From positions 7,866,990 to 7,930,989 of the forward strand of contig NC_052355.1 in NCBI RefSeq assembly GCF_009727055.1: DNA of 64,000 nt, written 5' to 3'. The notes beneath the pieces are model-generated. The model was not told the origin of the DNA. It did not search any database and was given only the letters and a program-made list of their open reading frames with translations. Every line of letters starts with the position of its first letter. The first letter of the stretch is position 1. The stretch comes from Benincasa hispida. Taxonomy: Eukaryota; Streptophyta; Magnoliopsida; Cucurbitales; Cucurbitaceae. Shown here in pieces: positions 11,603-22,542 of the stretch. The position numbers were made by a program, and so were the translations under genes.

Positions 11603-12024
11603 TGTAACATCCCGAGCTTTAGAAAAATTTAAGTTAATTATCTCAAATAATTGAGTTTTAGTTTTCCTTTTATTCTAGGAATTTGGAATCAAATCGAGAT
11701 AATTGAAAATCCTTATTGGCTAATTTTAATTTAATTGATTAGATATTTGAATTAGCTATCTTGAAAATATTGAGTTTTATCTCCTTTAATTTTAGATTTT
11801 GGAGTTACAATTAAATTAATTATAAGAGGTAATTGAATTATCTGGATTTGATTCATTTCAATTTTGGATTTTACTTGGGTAAAAGATTTGAAAATTTAGA
11901 AGGGAAAGAAGAAGAATTTGGAATTTGGAAAGTTTGAAAAGATTTGAAGAATTTGAAAAACAAGAAATAAAAGGAAAAATGTGGGTTTAATTATATATTC
12001 TATAAGGAAGGAAAAAAAAAGACC
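11603..12024 (+). mobile_element. Probable Ty3/gypsy LTR fragment (TGTAACATCCC type)
   Basis: It starts TGTAACATCCCGAGC exactly at the break in the copia LTR. Such starts are common in plant Ty3/gypsy (chromovirus-type) LTRs. It is AT-rich with no ORF, and a related start occurs at 54840. The 3' edge, near 12024, is defined only by where the next repeat begins. Family assignment is an inference from the terminus. Confidence 0.45.
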
Positions 12025-12815
12025 TCCCCAATGTCTTGCTTCCCATCGCCTTTTACACTATTTCACTCCAAACTCTGTCCAGATGTATATCCTTGCTTTC
12101 GCAAGTGTTGGCCCCCTCTTCTTTGTAATGCTTTTCGACAGTCTCTCGATCTGTCCGGGAATGATTTCTCGGCTTCCTCATCTCCTTGCTCGTCTCTGTC
12201 CTCTAAGTCTAAGTATGAGTATGTACGTGAACAGACTAACGGTTCTCTAACTTGTATATTTTTTCTAAAACTTCTTAACCCTTTTACACTGGTGGACTTC
12301 GGTATTTATAGAGCTCAAGGTGAAACAGCCTTTCTTTCTAATGATTGCAATGATGGGCGGTCATTAATTCTCCTGCTCTGATGCACTGATTAATGGTCAC
12401 TGAAAGTTGAGTGTATTTGCTATAGTGTGGCTTTAACGGCTTGTCAACTAAATTCGGATTCGACCGTCATCAGCTTTCCGTCCCATCATGATTTATTATG
12501 TTGTCACCTTGATGCGCAGTCTTTATGCGGCCACCTTTTTAAGAACCTTCTCACGATCGCATACGATCGCATACCTTGCGATCGCAATCATCAAGCACGT
12601 TGACACCTAAATTCTTTTGATCGCAATTTTACTTGCGCCATCACATTTTTCCTGCACAAAATAAGTAAATTAACTTCTTTTATACGATGGGCGCATGCGA
12701 TCGCAATTTCTTCAGTTTAGCGCTTTTGGACATGATATTGCTTATATTTACCATCTTATTCTCTCATTGTTTTACTTATTTGAGCTGTAATAACTTGTAT
12801 TTCTACCCGTTATCA
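12025..12815 (-). mobile_element. Athila-type LTR, 5' half, minus strand
   Basis: On the minus strand it starts TGATAACGGGTAGAAATAC at 12815 and runs about 790 bases. It is homologous to the first 780 bases of the solo LTR at 16262-17940, sharing a block with TCGAATCCGAATT and the CTTTCGCAAG region. It lacks the second half. It also carries a small group of GATCGCA words at 12555-12710. Confidence 0.75.
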
Positions 12816-13116
12816 TGGCCCCACTATGTTCAAAACCCGAAATCAGCCCTTAAGGGAGAAATTTATCTACTTACCCTTGCTTCAGGGAAAGAGTGAATTT
12901 CGTCTTGTGTAGCTGAGTTCCCACCTCCCCAATCAGACGAATCCCCAAAAAGGTAGGCTTGTTGAGTTGGCAATCTAGACACTATCACCCACACTAATCA
13001 AAGGACCGCCCTCATGTCACCTATGGTCATTTTAGTGAAATGTAAGTCTCAATTATCAACGGTGTTATATATGCGAGCGGGGGTGTCCTATACAAGGACC
13101 GCCCCATGTCACCTTG
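12816..13116 (-). mobile_element. Copia LTR fragment with a rearranged end
   Basis: Minus-strand LTR words (GAATCCCCAAAAAGGTAG and the GGACCGCCCTCA block) are in the usual order to about 13060. Then a plus-strand LTR piece (GCGAGCGGGGGTGTCC, 13068-13090) and a repeated GGACCGCCC piece follow in quick succession before pol begins at about 13117. The patchwork could be template switching or assembly error. Confidence 0.6.
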
Positions 13117-13311
13117 GAGTCATGTAGAGGCAAGCATATAGAACGAAAATACCACTTGATCAGGGAGATTATGCATCGCGGTGATGTGATAGTCACGAAG
13201 ATCACATCGAAGCACAACATTGTTGATCCATTTACAAAGGCTTTCACGGCTAAAGTGTTTGAGGGTCATCTAGAGAGTTCGGGTCTACAGGACATGCGAC
13301 ATCTTGTCTAG
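13117..13311 (+). pseudogene. Copia pol C-terminal fragment
   Basis: One open frame encodes the end of the copia RNase H region. HIERKYHLIREI is followed by a MHRGDVIVTKI block, a DPFTKAFTAKVFEGH tail and a TAG stop at 13309-13311. The catalytic part of RNase H is absent. It is the end of an element otherwise lost. Confidence 0.85.
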
Positions 13312-13561
13312 GGTGAGTGGGAGATGATATTGAGGTATAGAGTATGCCCTAGTTTATTGTATATTGTACTAGTTATTTCATGTATTGTACATTAGTCTCC
13401 CGAGGCATTAGAACAAGTGGGAGATTTTTAGGATTGATGTCCTAATTCTTCCGGAGTCTCGTAGTTTGTAAACTATACACATTGTTATGAATAAATAAGT
13501 GTTATTTTATTTTGCATTTACTCATATCCAATAAATAAAGCTCCATGGTTATTGTATGTAA
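13312..13561 (+). mobile_element. Copia 3' untranslated region, polypurine tract and LTR start
   Basis: After the pol stop come the usual spacer, a polypurine tract AACAAGTGGGAGAT (about 13412-13425) and an LTR start with GGATTGATGTCC. The LTR is cut after about 130 bases, where integrase sequence of another copy begins at 13562. Confidence 0.75.
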
Positions 13562-15673
13562 AGCTCCTGTTGGACATGGTTTGGTATATCATGAGTTATG
13601 CTCATCTTCCAAACTTATTTTGGGGATTTTCAGTGGAGATTGCATGTTATATTTTGAACAATGTTCCCTCGAAAAGTGTTTTTGAAACACTTTTTGAGTT
13701 ATGAAGAGATCATAAAGGTAGTTTACACCATTGATTTGGGAATGTCCGGCCCACGTGCTTATGGCTAACCCTAAAAAGTTGGAACCGCATTCGAAAGTTT
13801 GCCTTTTTGGAGGCTACCCCAAGGAAACGAGGGTGGATACTTCGATGATCTGAGTAAGAAAAAAGTGTTTATGTCGATAAATGCTATCTTCTTGGAAGAA
13901 GATCACATCAGGGATCATAAGCCACAAAATAAACTTGTTTTACATGAGACTTCTAGTGAGACTACTGAGAGTTCAATAAGAGTTATTGAACAGACTGATA
14001 GATCAACAAGAGTTGTTGATGTCGGATCATCTAATCAACCATCTCAAGAGTTGAGACTGCCTCGACGTAGTGGGAGGGTTGCGAACCCACCAAAACGCTA
14101 CATGGGTTTGACTGAAGCCTAAAACATCATGTCTGATGATAGAGTTGAGGATCCATTGACTTATAAGCAANACCCACCAAAACGCTACATGGGTTTGACT
14201 GAAGCCTAAAACATCATGTCTGATGATAGAGTTGAGGATCCATTGACTTATAAGCAAACAATGAAGGATGTTGACAAAGATGAGTGGATTAAAGCTATGA
14301 ATCAGGAAATGGAGTCTATGTACTTCAATTCTGTCTAGGAACTTGTGGATAAGCCTGATGGGGTAAAACCTATATGATGTAAGTGGATCTACAAGAGAAA
14401 ACAAGGTGTAGATGGAAAGGTGCAGACCATTAAGGCTAGACTCGTGGCAAAGGGATATACTCAGGTCGAGGGAGTGGACTATGAGGGAAACTTTCTCACC
14501 TGTTGTCATGTTGAAGTCTATCAGGATTCTCTTATTCATAGCCACATTTTATGATTATGAGATATGGCAAATAGTCCATTTATGGGCTGAAACAAGCATC
14601 TAGATTATGGAACATTAGCTTTGATAATGCGATCAAATCATTTAGCTTTGATCATAATGTTGATGAGCCTTGTGTTTATAAGAAAATCATCAACTTAGTA
14701 GCTTTCCTTGTGATATATGTGGATGATATCCTATTCATTGGGAATGGTGTAGGTTTTCTAACTGATATTAAAATGTGGCTAGCCGCCCAATTCCAAATGA
14801 AAGATTTGGGAGAGGCACAATATGTTCTAGGGATCTAGATCATTCTGGATCGTAAGAACAAGAGGTTGGCCTTGTCTCAGGCATTGTACATTGACAAGTT
14901 TTGATTAGTGCTCGATGCAGAATTTCAAGAGGGATTTATTACCCTTCAGGCATGAAATTATTTTGTCTAAGGAATAGTGTCCTAAGATACCTCAAGAGAT
15001 TGAGGAAATGAGATGGATTCCCTATGCTTCGGTTGTTGGAAGCCTCATGTATGAATTGTTATGTACTAGACCTGAAATTTGCTATGTAGTAAGGATTGTC
15101 TATCGATATCAGTCCAATCCAAGATTAGATCACTGGACGGCGGTCAAAATGATTCTCAAGCTCGTGTATGGAGATAAGGATTTGATCCTTACAGGATACA
15201 CAGACTCTGACTTTCAGACTGACCAAGATTCTTGGAAATCAACATTAGGGTCAGTGTTCACTCAGAATGGAGGGGCTGTAGTTTGGCGAAGCATCAAGCA
15301 AGGATGCATCGCGAACTCCACTATGGAAGTTGAATACGTAGCCGCTTGGGAAGCTGCTAAAGAGGCTATTTGGCTAAGGAAGTTCCTTACAGATTTGGAA
15401 GTTGTTCCAAATATGTCTTTGTTGATCACTCTCTATTGTGATAACAACGGCGCTGTGGCCAATTCTGAGGAACCTCGGAGTCACCGAAGAGGCAAGCATA
15501 TTGAACGGAAGTATCATTTGATCAGGGAGATTGTGCATCGCGATGATGTGCTAGTCACAAAGATCGCGTTGGAGCACAACATTGCTAATCCATTTTCAAA
15601 GACTCTCATGGCTAAAGTATTCGAGGGTCATCAGGAGAGTCTGGGTCTATGGGACACGCGACACCTTGTCTAG
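13562..15673 (+). pseudogene. Ty1/copia pol relic: integrase C-half, RT, RNase H (element C)
   Basis: The order is integrase C-terminal region (13562-13900, SFEIA-type block and GGYPKG), linker with SRRSG-like motif near 14080, and RT from 14260 ([16 protein letters not shown]). The RT box YVDD is present at about 14720 (VIYVDDILFIGN). The 666-base open frame 15008-15673 carries RNase H with DSDF, MEVEY and LYCDNNG acidic residues and ends at a TAG with the normal tail. Lesions include stops at 14336-14338 and 14376-14378 and a deletion near 14575. That deletion removes the segment holding the first catalytic Asp (MDVKTAF), joining directly to the IYGLKQAS equivalent. An N with an 86-bp duplication interrupts 14085-14257. 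Confidence 0.9.
14085..14257. repeat. 86-bp direct repeat around a single N
   Basis: Bases 14085-14170 and 14172-14257 appear identical and are separated by one N at 14171. This pattern is typical of a gap where two contig ends overlap but were not merged. Confidence 0.9.
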
Positions 15674-16261
15674 GGCAAGTGGGAGATGATACTGGGGTTT
15701 AGAGTATGCCCTAGTTTATTGTATATTGTACTGCTTTTTGTACACATTGTTATTAATAAATTAAATGTTATTTTATTTGCACTTACTCATATCCAATAAA
15801 CTAAGATTCATGGTTATTTCATGTAACTTAAACATGTATGTGAGACATACAAGTGGATCATGCCTTAAATAATAACCTAAATGGTATTTAGTATTAGGAT
15901 AAATGAGAGATACCTTATCTTGGTGACTCTACGGATACGACCTGCTTTGTACATATTTACAAGTGTTGTAAAGTGCTACAAATGGTCTGATCCTGACCAT
16001 TCGTGTGAAGACATGCGAGCGGGGGTGTCCTATACAAAGAGTTTGTATAAGATCGAACCACGAGATGATTAGTCTCTTTATATAACGTCGTTGATAATTG
16101 AGACCTACATTTCACTAAAATGACCATAGGTGACATGACCTGAATCCTCAGTGAGTTGGGAACTCTTGCCTATGAGGGCGATCCTTTGATTAGTATGGGG
16201 GAGAGTGGCCAGATTGCCAACTCAACAAGCCTACCTTTTTGGGGATAGGGGTGCTGGGAAC
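15674..16261 (+). mobile_element. Copia 3' untranslated region and LTR, first part (element C)
   Basis: A polypurine tract GGGCAAGTGGGAGAT starts at 15673. The beginning of the LTR is missing: the spacer runs straight into LTR sequence near 15741. The LTR continues to GGAAC at 16257-16261, where an Athila-type solo LTR is inserted, and resumes at 17941. Confidence 0.8.
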
Positions 16262-17940
16262 TGATAACAGGCAGAAATGCACGTTATTACAGTGCTAAGT
16301 TATTAAACAATGAAGGTTTGCGTTGATAAAATATGTTACATTGCGTTAAAAAAACATTAAGTTCATAACATTGCGGTCGCATGCGTTCATTGAATAGAAA
16401 CAGTTAATTTTTGTATTTTTATGCAGAATATGCATTGATGCAAGGCAAAAAGCGTGATCACAAGAAATCAACAGTCGATCACAGTGTTACCGCAAGGAAT
16501 TGCGGTGATTTGTGCTTACAAACATCTGCTCAATAAGGATTGCCGCATAGAGCCGACGCAACTTGGTGGGCGCATCTGGGTGAAAAGCATAATTAATCAC
16601 GATGGGACAGAAAGCTGATGACGGTCGAATCCGAATTAAGTTGACAAGCTGCTAATGATAAAAAGTACACTCAGCTTTTCGGTGACAAATATTCAGTGCA
16701 TCAGTCAGAGAATTAAAGCCATCCCATCGTGCAATCATAAGAGAGAAGCTGCCTTTCACCCCGAAGATCTATAAATACCAAAGGCAACCTTCAGAAAAGG
16801 GGTTCAGCAAGTTCGGATACTTAGATAATTTTCTCCATAGTTAGAGTAGCCTTGTTCTTAGATTTTCTTTTATTTAAGGCAGAAGAAAGAGAAGCGAGAT
16901 TGTGCCGATAGATCGTTCCAGTGAACTTGGAAGAGTGCCGGAAGCGTCAAAATCGGAGAGAGGGCCAACTCTTGCGAAAGCAGGAATATCTTTTGAACAG
17001 AATAGAGTTGACAGTGTAAAGGCCTTGGGAAGCAAGGGATTGCTACCAGGCTCTCTATCCTTATCTTCCATTGTCATTTTGTACTCAAACTTATCTATAG
17101 AAATGGAATTTACTTCTTTATATATGTTCACTCTTTGTTTATTACGCATGAGTAGCTAAATCTGTCGAATGGGTTGAGAAGCACTTAGCTAGCATAATTG
17201 GGGATCTTCATTCTATGCAATTATCTTGTATTATATATGCTTCATTTGTCCATTAGAGATACTCGGGAGGGTAGTCTAAGGATAAGATCTAGGCTTGGGA
17301 AAGTCAGGTTAGAATCTAGGCTCGGGAGAGTCAAATTAGAACGCATAATCAAGAGATAGGAGCTTATGAATAAGCACTGTTTGCTATTTGCGCATTGCAT
17401 GCATCCTAGAGATAGGATATGATTGTGTGCAGTCACCTTGTCTTTCCATGCATCTTGCATCATCACATGGAAAAGAGTACAGACTTAGGAATAAGCTCTA
17501 TGGACATTGTGCATTCAACACATGCGTCCTAGAACTAGGAGCACCGCATTTGCATTGGAAAATGATCTGTTGTTATAGTGTAGCATGATCGCATAGTTTG
17601 ACGCATTCCCGGGAAATGCTAGCGAAAAAATTTCTCAACCCGTTCCTCCGCATACTCAGTGTATCTAACACACAATTGAACTTTTCTCAAATCCACCGCA
17701 TTTATTTATTTTTCATCACCGCAAACAATAACCTCAACAACTATTGATTTATCCGGTAATCCCAAAGTCTTCTGAGAAATTACCACCGCATATCGTTTTC
17801 CCAAGTCCCTGAGTTCGACCTTGGACTTACCAGGCAACTCAGTGGGATTTATACTTGGATTCCACTGAGAAAACTTGTTGATCAACGCATTCCATCACCA
17901 CATCTCATTCCATAATTTCACTTCATAAAATAACGCATCA
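16262..17940 (+). mobile_element. Athila-type solo LTR (1,679 bp) with target duplication
   Basis: It begins TGATAACAGGCAG and ends ...CGCATCA, flanked by GGAAC at 16257-16261 and 17941-17945. The host copia LTR continues in register across it. Its 3' part resembles the LTR that precedes the tRNA-Asp primer site at 22353, with shared GTTCGACCT and TTATACTTGG words. No internal sequence is left, so it is a product of LTR-LTR recombination. The frames inside it show no protein signature. Confidence 0.92.
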
Positions 17941-17945
17941 GGAAC

Positions 17946-18317
17946 TCAACTACACAAGACGGAATTCACTCCTTCCCCGAAGTAGAGGTAAGTAGATAAA
18001 TTGCTCTCTTAGGGGCTGATTCCTAGTCTTAAACATAGTGGCCACACACTCTCTTTGGAATAGAGGACTCAGTCATAGTAGAACTATGACCTATTTTTTT
18101 TTAGAGGAATTAGTGGTACTTAAGGAGCTAGATGTAACTATAGAAGCAAAACGATAAATTGGCCCAACTGTACTTACAAACGATTTGTGAAGGGTTATCA
18201 CACTGTTGATTGGTCGTATGGACCCAGAAATATATCTGTAGTGAGAAGAGTGCAGTCGTCGGTCTTTAGTGGAGTGCTCGACAGTTAACAGATAGTGGAT
18301 CCATTTATTGCAGAACT
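17946..18317 (+). mobile_element. Copia LTR, second part (element C)
   Basis: Continues the LTR broken at 16261, with the order seen at 31985-32350 (GGAATTCACTCCTTCCC, then the GGTACTTAAGGAG block). Near 18300-18318 it switches to an LTR in the opposite direction, at a short shared word (ATCCAT). Confidence 0.8.
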
Positions 18318-18525
18318 TTTAGGTTATTACTTGATCATGAACCACCTGTATGTCAACCACATATTGTTTAAGTGACATCATATAACCTTGGATCTTACTT
18401 TATTGGATTGGATTAATGTTGTCTAAATATCAAATAAAATACCTATGATTTTATTAAATAAATAATTTGTGTTAACAAAACTATAAACCACAAGATACAC
18501 TAGATTTAGGAAATTAATCTCAACA
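18318..18525 (-). mobile_element. Copia 3' LTR start fragment
   Basis: On the minus strand it starts TGTTGAGATTAATTTCC at 18525, immediately after the polypurine tract. About 208 bases remain before the junction with the plus-strand LTR. Confidence 0.75.
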
Positions 18526-18690
18526 ATCTCCCGCTTGTTCAAAGCTAGTGAAATGTATCAAAATATAATAAAAGACGAGTGGGAAAGTAAAGTATCAATA
18601 TACAATGTAAAATAAAGTATCATTATACAATACAATAAGCTTGGGCATACAATATACTCAATAAAATCTTCCACTTGCCCTAGCTTAAAT
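18526..18690 (-). other. Polypurine tract and 3' untranslated region
   Basis: GAACAAGCGGGAGAT (minus strand) lies at 18526-18540 next to the LTR edge. The usual spacer follows, up to the end of pol near 18690. Confidence 0.75.
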
Positions 18691-19124
18691 GACTAACATC
18701 TCGTAGACCCAAACCCTCCAAATGACCCTAAAATACTTTAGCTGTGAGATCCTTTGTAAATGGATCAACAATATTGTGCTCCGAGGCAATCTTTGTGACG
18801 ATCACATCTCTTCGTTGCACAATCTCTTTAATAAGATGATACTTACGATGTATATGCTTTCCATGTTTGTGACTACGAGAATCCTTGGAGTTTGCCTCAA
18901 CACCACTGTTATCACAATAAAGTGTTATAAGTAAGGACATATTTGGAACAACTTCCAAATCTGTGAGAAATTTTTTGAGCCAAACGGCTTCCTTAGCAAC
19001 TTCACAGGCAGCTACATACTCAACCTCCATGGTGGAATCCATAATACCTTTGCTTAATGTTACGCCATACTGTAGCTCCTCCATTCAAAGTGAACACTGA
19101 TCCTGATATGGATTTCTTTGAATC
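18691..19124 (-). pseudogene. Copia RNase H and pol C-terminus (3' part of an interrupted pol)
   Basis: The 118-residue frame 18728-19084 encodes the RNase H middle and end: STMEVEYVAACE, LYCDNSG, HIHRKYHLI. The upstream part (SGSVFTLNGG) continues to 19124 and is then cut by a solo LTR. The catalytic Glu and Asp of this part are present. The N-terminal part of the same gene resumes at 20994. Confidence 0.88.
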
Positions 19125-20988
19125 TGTAGGATTGTATCAGTAACACGGAAGCACAAGGATCATTTAAGCACTCTAATTCATTAATTTTGGCAAAATATAA
19201 AGCATGCTCTTGTAGAAAACAAGTGAGTTTCATGACATACCTCTTGTAGAATATCTTCAAAGCTTGTTCTCCAGCTGCAATCTTCTCCAAATCTTATTGC
19301 AGACCACCTCAGGATCTTCGGCACTATTCTCTTGGTGCTCTAGATTGTGTTGTGGGACTCAAACCAAGCTTGAATCAAGGGATGAAGGAGAATAGCTCAT
19401 AGCAACAATCTTGTTGAAGAACCCTTTCTTCAACTCAAATTTTCTCTAAAATTCTCTCTTGATTGCATGCCCGAATTTTACTCCAAACTCTTCATTATAT
19501 TGCAGATCAACATACAAGGGAGAGAGTTGCATGATTTGCAGCTCATGCTTGGAGTAACACAAGGCAATGTTGATGGCTTTTGTGTGAGCAAGTAAAAAGA
19601 TGGATAATGGAAAACCAAGTTTTTCCATTTGTGTTTTGTTATTCTAATTTTCCAATTTTATCACAAAATCAAAATTTGATATTTAAAATCTATTTTGATT
19701 TTAAAACTGAAAAATAAAATTAATTTCATAAATTAATTTTTTAAAAATAAAACTTAATTAATTTAATATTAAATATTAAATTAATTTTTACACATATTCA
19801 TCTTTATATATTCAAATCATATTTAGATATAAATTCTCCTATTCCGTTTAATTCTTAAATTAAACATATAATTATATCTCATATAATTACTAATTTCTTT
19901 AATTGTAATTTAGAAGTTTCAAATTAACTTATCATGTTATTCTAGAGCTAGTCCTTACGAGCTAATAGGGGGACCTTGCGGACCTACAGATCATGGGCTC
20001 CAACGATCCGAGATTAATTAGCTAAACTCATTAGACAAAATTAATCCCTATTCATTAACTAATGGGTCACTCTACTAAAGCCCATAGTTACACTCCCCTC
20101 ACTATAGATATATTATGTTCACATAATCTAACCATAATTAACAAGTCGACCCTTCACAGGTTGTTCATAATAACGGTTGGGTCAAATATCTGTTTTATCA
20201 CTGAGATTACGTCTTATTCCTCAAGTTCCTATTGATCCTCTAATGAACAACTAGTTTGTCATCCAATCACTAAACCAAACTCTTTCAGCCCAGTGAGAGG
20301 GTGACGCCCCTTGTTTAAGACCTGGATTCAGTACTTGAGATAATAACCTTTCTCCTATTCTTAAATTGGGTAGGCGTGAACTCCATCTTGCACCCTATGT
20401 CCCCAGCTATCTATTAGGTTTTACCCCTGAAATGGGAGTCTTATTGAGCCAGCGCTGTTGAGCCAACCTTCACCTATGAAAATCTAAGGGTATCCTGAAT
20501 AAATAGGAGTTCATAGTTAACTCAGGATAAAGATCGAGTTACTTAGGTCATTTAGGTGAAATAGTCAGTCTTATACAGTAAATAGCGTTATAAAGTAAGA
20601 GTGATTTATTTCTTGGTCCGATGTTATGCAAACTCATTGCATAGGACGCCCCCACTCCTCATGTCATAACATGTATGAATTAGGATCACATCATATGTAG
20701 CACTTTACAACTCTTTGTAACAACTACAGAGTAGGCTGCATCTAATGGTGTTACCAGAATAAGGTACCCAACCTTATTCATGTACAATAGATCATTTTTA
20801 CTATTTACTCGAACCTGGTCTACTCTTATGTCTCCACATACAGTTCAAGTACTCATGCAATAGTCATTGGTCTTAGTTTATTGGATTTAGACTTTCATAC
20901 AATTTATGAAATCAATAATAAGTATATTGATTATAGAATATGTTCATCATTTTACAAACTGCGAGTTTTTAAGACATAAAACCTAACA
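19125..20988 (-). mobile_element. Copia solo LTR (1,864 bp) with target duplication GAATC
   Basis: It runs TGTAGGATTG...CCTAACA on the plus strand and is flanked by GAATC at 19120-19124 and 20989-20993. It resembles the element B LTR (8797-10639) throughout. It splits an RNase H reading frame that continues on both sides, so the insertion is younger than the host copy. Confidence 0.93.
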
Positions 20989-20993
20989 GAATC

Positions 20994-21401
20994 CTTATTA
21001 GTGTGAAAATTAGAGTCAATGTATCCTGTAAGGATCAAATCCTTAACTTCATACACGAGCACATAACCCCTCATTCTCTATAGATACTTAAGGATTGTTT
21101 TGATCATTGTTCAGTGCTCTAATTCGAGATTGGATTAATATTTACTGGCAATCCCTACTGTACAGCAAATGTCAGGTCTGGTACATAACATTACATACAT
21201 AAGGCTGCCAACGGCCGATGCATAGGGAACCCGTTTCATTTCCTCAACTTCTTGAAGAGTCTTAGAACACTATTTCTTAGACAAAAGAATTCCATGTGTA
21301 AAAGGTAATAAACCCTTCTCGGAATTGTGCATCGAATATCTGACAAGTATCTTGTCAATATACGGTGCTTGAGACAAGGTCAGCGTTTTGTTCTTATGAT
21401 C
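20994..21401 (-). pseudogene. Copia pol fragment: RT C-terminus and RNase H N-terminus
   Basis: This continues the gene cut at 19124. On the minus strand it encodes the ASAVGSLMY-like, CTRPDICY-like and DLILTGY-type blocks that precede RNase H. It ends abruptly near 21401 in the SQA.YIDK region, where LTR fragments begin. Several stops and frame changes. Confidence 0.8.
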
Positions 21402-21712
21402 CATAATGATCTTAGTTTATTGGATTTAGTTTTTACAAGTGCAATTTACATATTCAATAACAGTTTTGTCTAATAAACCTCAATAACTACTTCATTGCAA
21501 ATAGAATATGTTGAATTTTACAAACTGATAGTTTTAGGATATACAACCCAACACAAGTGATATCATATAACCTTGGATCTTAGTTTATTGGATTGAATTG
21601 ATGTTTTCTAAATGTCAAATAAAATACCTTTGATTTTATTAGATAAATAATTTTTGTTATCAAAACTACAAACCATGAGATACACTAGATTTAGGACATC
21701 AATCTCAATAAG
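21402..21712 (-). mobile_element. Two consecutive copia LTR 5' fragments
   Basis: Two LTR starts in the same direction follow one another. One ends at about 21550 (TACAACCCAACA) and the other at about 21709 (ACATCAATCTCAATA). Each has the conserved TTAGTTTATTGGAT block. Joined, truncated LTRs of two copies. Confidence 0.7.
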
Positions 21713-21855
21713 TATCACCCGATATGGGAGATTATGCAACGAGGAGATGTGATCGTCACAAAGATTACCTCAAAGCACAACATTGCTAATCGATTTACAA
21801 AGGCTCTCTCGGCTAAAGTGTTTGGAGGCCTTCTAGAGAATCTAGGTTTATGAGA
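21713..21855 (+). pseudogene. Copia pol C-terminal fragment
   Basis: Encodes the end of copia pol (GDVIVTKITSKHNIA, then ALSAKVF) with a TGA stop near 21853. It is joined at both ends to unrelated repeat sequence. Confidence 0.8.
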
Positions 21856-22346
21856 GGTGTACGCCAAGGGAAAAGCGGAACCATACTTGTATCTTTAACG
21901 CAATTAATGAACTTGCGCTATTTGTATTAATTATCTTTTCTGTTTCTACTTCACACATAAGACCTGCCACAACATAACACGATCTTTGTATAATCTTCAC
22001 AGTCAGCCTCAACTTCGGTATCTTGTATCATGAAACCTGTATCTTGTTTCATCTTAGTTTAGATTTACTTTATCGCAATTTATTTTATTATTGCATTTTT
22101 ACCACTTTACTTTACTTTACCGCATATTTAAATACTTGTACACAACTCTTTTATAAATTGAAAAAACCCTTGGTCGCATGTATCACAAACATAACACAAT
22201 AATCTCAAACAGTCCCTATGTTCGACCTCGGATCATACCGAGAAACTTGCGGTGAAATTATACTTGGTTCCAATGCAAGGAAACTTGTGACAACGCACAG
22301 CATACTACAAGAATTGTAGTTTCATATCTAAAAAAATTGCGTTACA
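21856..22346 (+). mobile_element. Athila-type LTR, 3' part
   Basis: The last about 490 bases of an LTR related to 16262-17940 (GTTCGACCTCGG, TTATACTTGGTT). It ends ...GTTACA at 22346, six bases before the primer site. The upstream part is missing. Confidence 0.8.
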
Positions 22347-22352
22347 AGTTTA

Positions 22353-22369
22353 TGGCGCCGTTGCCGGGG
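22353..22369 (+). promoter_or_regulatory. Primer binding site, tRNA-Asp type (first copy)
   Basis: TGGCGCCGTTGCCGGGG is the exact complement of the 3' end of plant tRNA-Asp(GTC), as used by Athila-type Ty3/gypsy elements. It follows the LTR end at 22346. Confidence 0.92.
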
Positions 22370-22429
22370 AACTGGTAATGGGGACATGGAATTGTAGCTT
22401 ATAGATTAAAATTTATGTCAACAAGTTTA

Positions 22430-22446
22430 TGGCGTCGTTGCCGGGG
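22430..22446 (+). promoter_or_regulatory. Second primer-site copy, one mismatch
   Basis: TGGCGTCGTTGCCGGGG lies 77 bases after the first copy. The preceding bases ACAAGTTTA are also repeated, so a unit containing the primer site is duplicated in tandem. Confidence 0.88.
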
Positions 22447-22542
22447 ATTGGTTAACGGTTTGTTGTTTGAGTATGTTTGTAGTGTTTGTAGGACAGATCT
22501 CATTGTACTGGCTGTTCAATGCGGAGAGCAGCTTGACGGTTT

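Noticed and set aside
11981..12381. Plus-strand frames of 89 and 116 residues that look secretory
   Set aside because: They lie within the Athila-type LTR; the homologous LTR at 16262-17940 does not keep the frame in register.
14027..14545. A 172-residue minus-strand frame in element C
   Set aside because: It lies antisense to copia pol, spans the N at 14171, and its internal repeat is the duplicated gap sequence.
16874..17159. Facing frames of 85 and 91 residues
   Set aside because: Inside a solo LTR with clear boundaries; no start context or known domain.
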